From assembly GCF_016638705.1 (NCBI RefSeq), contig NZ_CP067341.1, forward strand, positions 1,801,501 to 1,865,500: a DNA stretch of 64,000 nt, in the 5' to 3' direction. The notes beneath the pieces were generated by a model that had not been told where the DNA came from, did not search any database, and saw only the letters and a list, made by a program, of their open reading frames with translations. This document shows positions 62,796 through 64,000 of this stretch, one piece after another (the stretch's first letter is position 1; each line of letters begins with the position of its first letter). The stretch is from Lysinibacillus agricola (GTDB lineage: Bacteria > Bacillota > Bacilli > Bacillales_A > Planococcaceae). Both the position numbers and the translations under genes were made by a program.

Positions 62796-63731
62796 ATGTA
62801 TTCATTTCAATCGAATTGTTGGTCAGAGCATGAGGAACTTGAGGTTGTTATGCTTTGTGCACCTTCAAAACTAGATGTACCAGATTTAACAATAGCTGAA
62901 AATGTAGGATGGAGTGCTGCTGTCAATCATGTAAAAGCAATGGAGAATTTCCTGGAATTTAAGACAACGCTAGAAAATGCGGGTGTCAAGGTGATTGATT
63001 ATTCGAAAGAGCTACCAAATGATATGACAACAGTAAGTGAGCAGCTTATTAATAGGTACTTTGTCCGCGATCTTGCCTGTGTTATAGGAAATAGTATGTT
63101 CCTTGGAGAGGCAGGTAGCTCGCTAAGGCGTCCAGAGTACCCACATGCTCACTCATTATTAGAAAAGTGGTTTCCAGAGAAATTTTTAAAAGTTAAACAA
63201 CCTTATACTGCTTTAGAATGTGGCGATGTGCTCATTTTAAATAAGGATGCCGTGCTTATTAATATTGGAATGAGAACAACATTAGAGGCTGTGGAAAGTA
63301 TCAAGGAGCGTATCTTCCAAGAAGGATTTTCGGAAATTGCGATCATTGATTTGCCAAGACGCTCCGATACACTTCATTTAGATATGAATTGTAATGTTGC
63401 GAACGATAATCTGCTAATAGCTAAAAACTTTATGCGTTATTTTCCTGTACACGTGTTTACAGCTCAAACAAGTCGTTTTGAAATGACCGAACAATTTTTA
63501 AATCACCATGGCTTTGACGTTTACTGGCTTGAAACATATAATACAATCCCAGATATCAATTTTATCAATCTTAATCCGGAAACATTGCTGATTAGTAAGC
63601 AAGCAACGAAGCAGCAATGGACGAAGCATCCAACATTGCGTAAAAAGAATTTGATAGAAATTGACGTAACAGAGCTAGAAAAAGGGGGTGGCGGCATTCG
63701 TTGCATGACATTGCCACTGCTACGAAAGTAA
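62796..63731 (+). CDS. Amidinotransferase/DDAH-family hydrolase
   Basis: This 311-aa protein has the guanidino-modifying fold. RDLACVIGNSMFLGEAG contains the conserved RD pair, ALECGDVLIL the catalytic acid, LHLDMNCNV the His-Asp, and the C-terminal GGGGIRCMTLPL the nucleophilic Cys. This pattern fits dimethylarginine dimethylaminohydrolases and related arginine deiminases. GAAGGGGAG precedes the ATG; a start at 62697 lies in repeat sequence. An amino acid permease gene follows at once. Confidence 0.87.
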   Translation: MYSFQSNCWSEHEELEVVMLCAPSKLDVPDLTIAENVGWSAAVNHVKAMENFLEFKTTLENAGVKVIDYSKELPNDMTTVSEQLINRYFVRDLACVIGNSMFLGEAGSSLRRPEYPHAHSLLEKWFPEKFLKVKQPYTALECGDVLILNKDAVLINIGMRTTLEAVESIKERIFQEGFSEIAIIDLPRRSDTLHLDMNCNVANDNLLIAKNFMRYFPVHVFTAQTSRFEMTEQFLNHHGFDVYWLETYNTIPDINFINLNPETLLISKQATKQQWTKHPTLRKKNLIEIDVTELEKGGGGIRCMTLPLLRK

Positions 63732-63756
63732 GTAAAAGGCAGAAGGGTTGATTGAA

Positions 63757-64000
63757 ATGGCATCTAAAACAAGTAAAGGGCGGATGTCTTGGTGGCAGCT
63801 CTCACTTCTCGGTATAGGATGTACACTAGGAACAGGATTTTTTCTTGGGACAAGTATGGCCATTCATAAAAGTGGTCCTGCTGTTATAATTCCTTTTTTG
63901 TTAGCGGCAATTGCTACTTATATTGTTTATGATGCTCTTGTTAAGATGTCAGTTGACAATCCAGATAAGGGATCATTCCGTACGTATGCAAAGCAAGCTT
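63757..64000 (+). CDS. Amino acid permease, N-terminal part (cut by window end)
   Basis: The first 81 codons encode SWWQLSLLGIGCTLGTGFFLG, the first helix of APC-family amino acid permeases with the GxGxxGTG backbone-binding motif, then a second and third helix start. GCAGAAGGG precedes the ATG, 26 bases after the DDAH-type gene, so both probably share a transcript and handle arginine- or citrulline-like compounds. The rest lies outside the window. Confidence 0.85.
   Translation, partial: MASKTSKGRMSWWQLSLLGIGCTLGTGFFLGTSMAIHKSGPAVIIPFLLAAIATYIVYDALVKMSVDNPDKGSFRTYAKQA

Overview
The window looks like a chromosome segment of a low-GC, endospore-forming Bacillaceae/Planococcaceae bacterium, most likely Lysinibacillus. 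The reasons are its AT-rich composition, strong GGAGG-type ribosome binding sites, a GerA germination protein, a SplA-like regulator, an FMN-riboswitch rib operon, a RibBA-like DHBP synthase and a Bacillus-type adaA-alkA-ogt set. The species is inferred by eye, without a database search.

Layout. 0-3.3 kb: DinG-type exonuclease/helicase. 3.3-8.4 kb: a TetR regulator divergent from a CocE-type hydrolase and an MFS carrier, with a 38-bp perfect palindrome between them. 8.4-15.3 kb: a regulator, MFS carrier and AbgB-like M20 hydrolase, preceded by a truncated duplicate of the regulator that encloses two small AT-rich genes. 15.3-20.2 kb: a 7TM diguanylate cyclase, the adaA-alkA-ogt alkylation-repair operon and a DUF378 protein. 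20.7-30.1 kb: a reductive pyrimidine-degradation cluster of PucR regulator, N-carbamoyl-amino-acid hydrolase, dihydropyrimidinase, PreT, PreA, NCS1 permease and a 69-aa protein. 30.2-35.7 kb: decayed genes (permease fragment, LysM-CAP protein, SLH fragment, VanW with a nonsense codon) among intact ones, including a membrane protein that resembles PaxB/Pyr4 transmembrane terpene cyclases. 35.7-41.3 kb: soluble chemoreceptor, HAD phosphatase, and a frameshifted IS1182-family element with an IS4-type element inserted in it; both have recognisable target duplications. 41.8-47 kb: two YibE/F genes, two tandem FMN riboswitches and ribE-ribB-ribH. 47.3-55.1 kb: GerA protein, histidine kinase, phosphatase, acetyltransferase, lipoprotein, DUF2829 (Tad2-like) protein, SDR and queT. 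55.1-59.4 kb: a block that looks Paenibacillus-like, with a 1043-aa secreted repeat protein and gene remnants. 59.4-64 kb: TldE/TldD, SplA-like protein, DDAH-type hydrolase and the start of an amino acid permease.

The most unusual content lies between the genes. At least thirteen intergenic sites carry pieces of one modular family of hairpins. Their loops and linkers are nearly constant, while their stems differ from copy to copy by compensatory changes. The modules are: (alpha) a 5-6 bp stem around a 15-nt loop that contains GCGAAAGC and GCGAAGC, often in 35-bp-period arrays; (beta) two consecutive hairpins sharing constant TAAAA, RTCCT, AAC and TGA segments; (gamma) a stem with a conserved GAAAGGA bulge; a TTCAGC-type 5' hairpin; and a 3' CAATTATGCC palindrome. 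Four long copies are closed by terminal inverted repeats (GGCTCATCACC...). Many copies begin within a few bases of a stop codon and lie inside the pyrimidine and riboflavin operons. This covariation suggests selection on a folded RNA or single-stranded DNA, and it is the main candidate for an undescribed system here.
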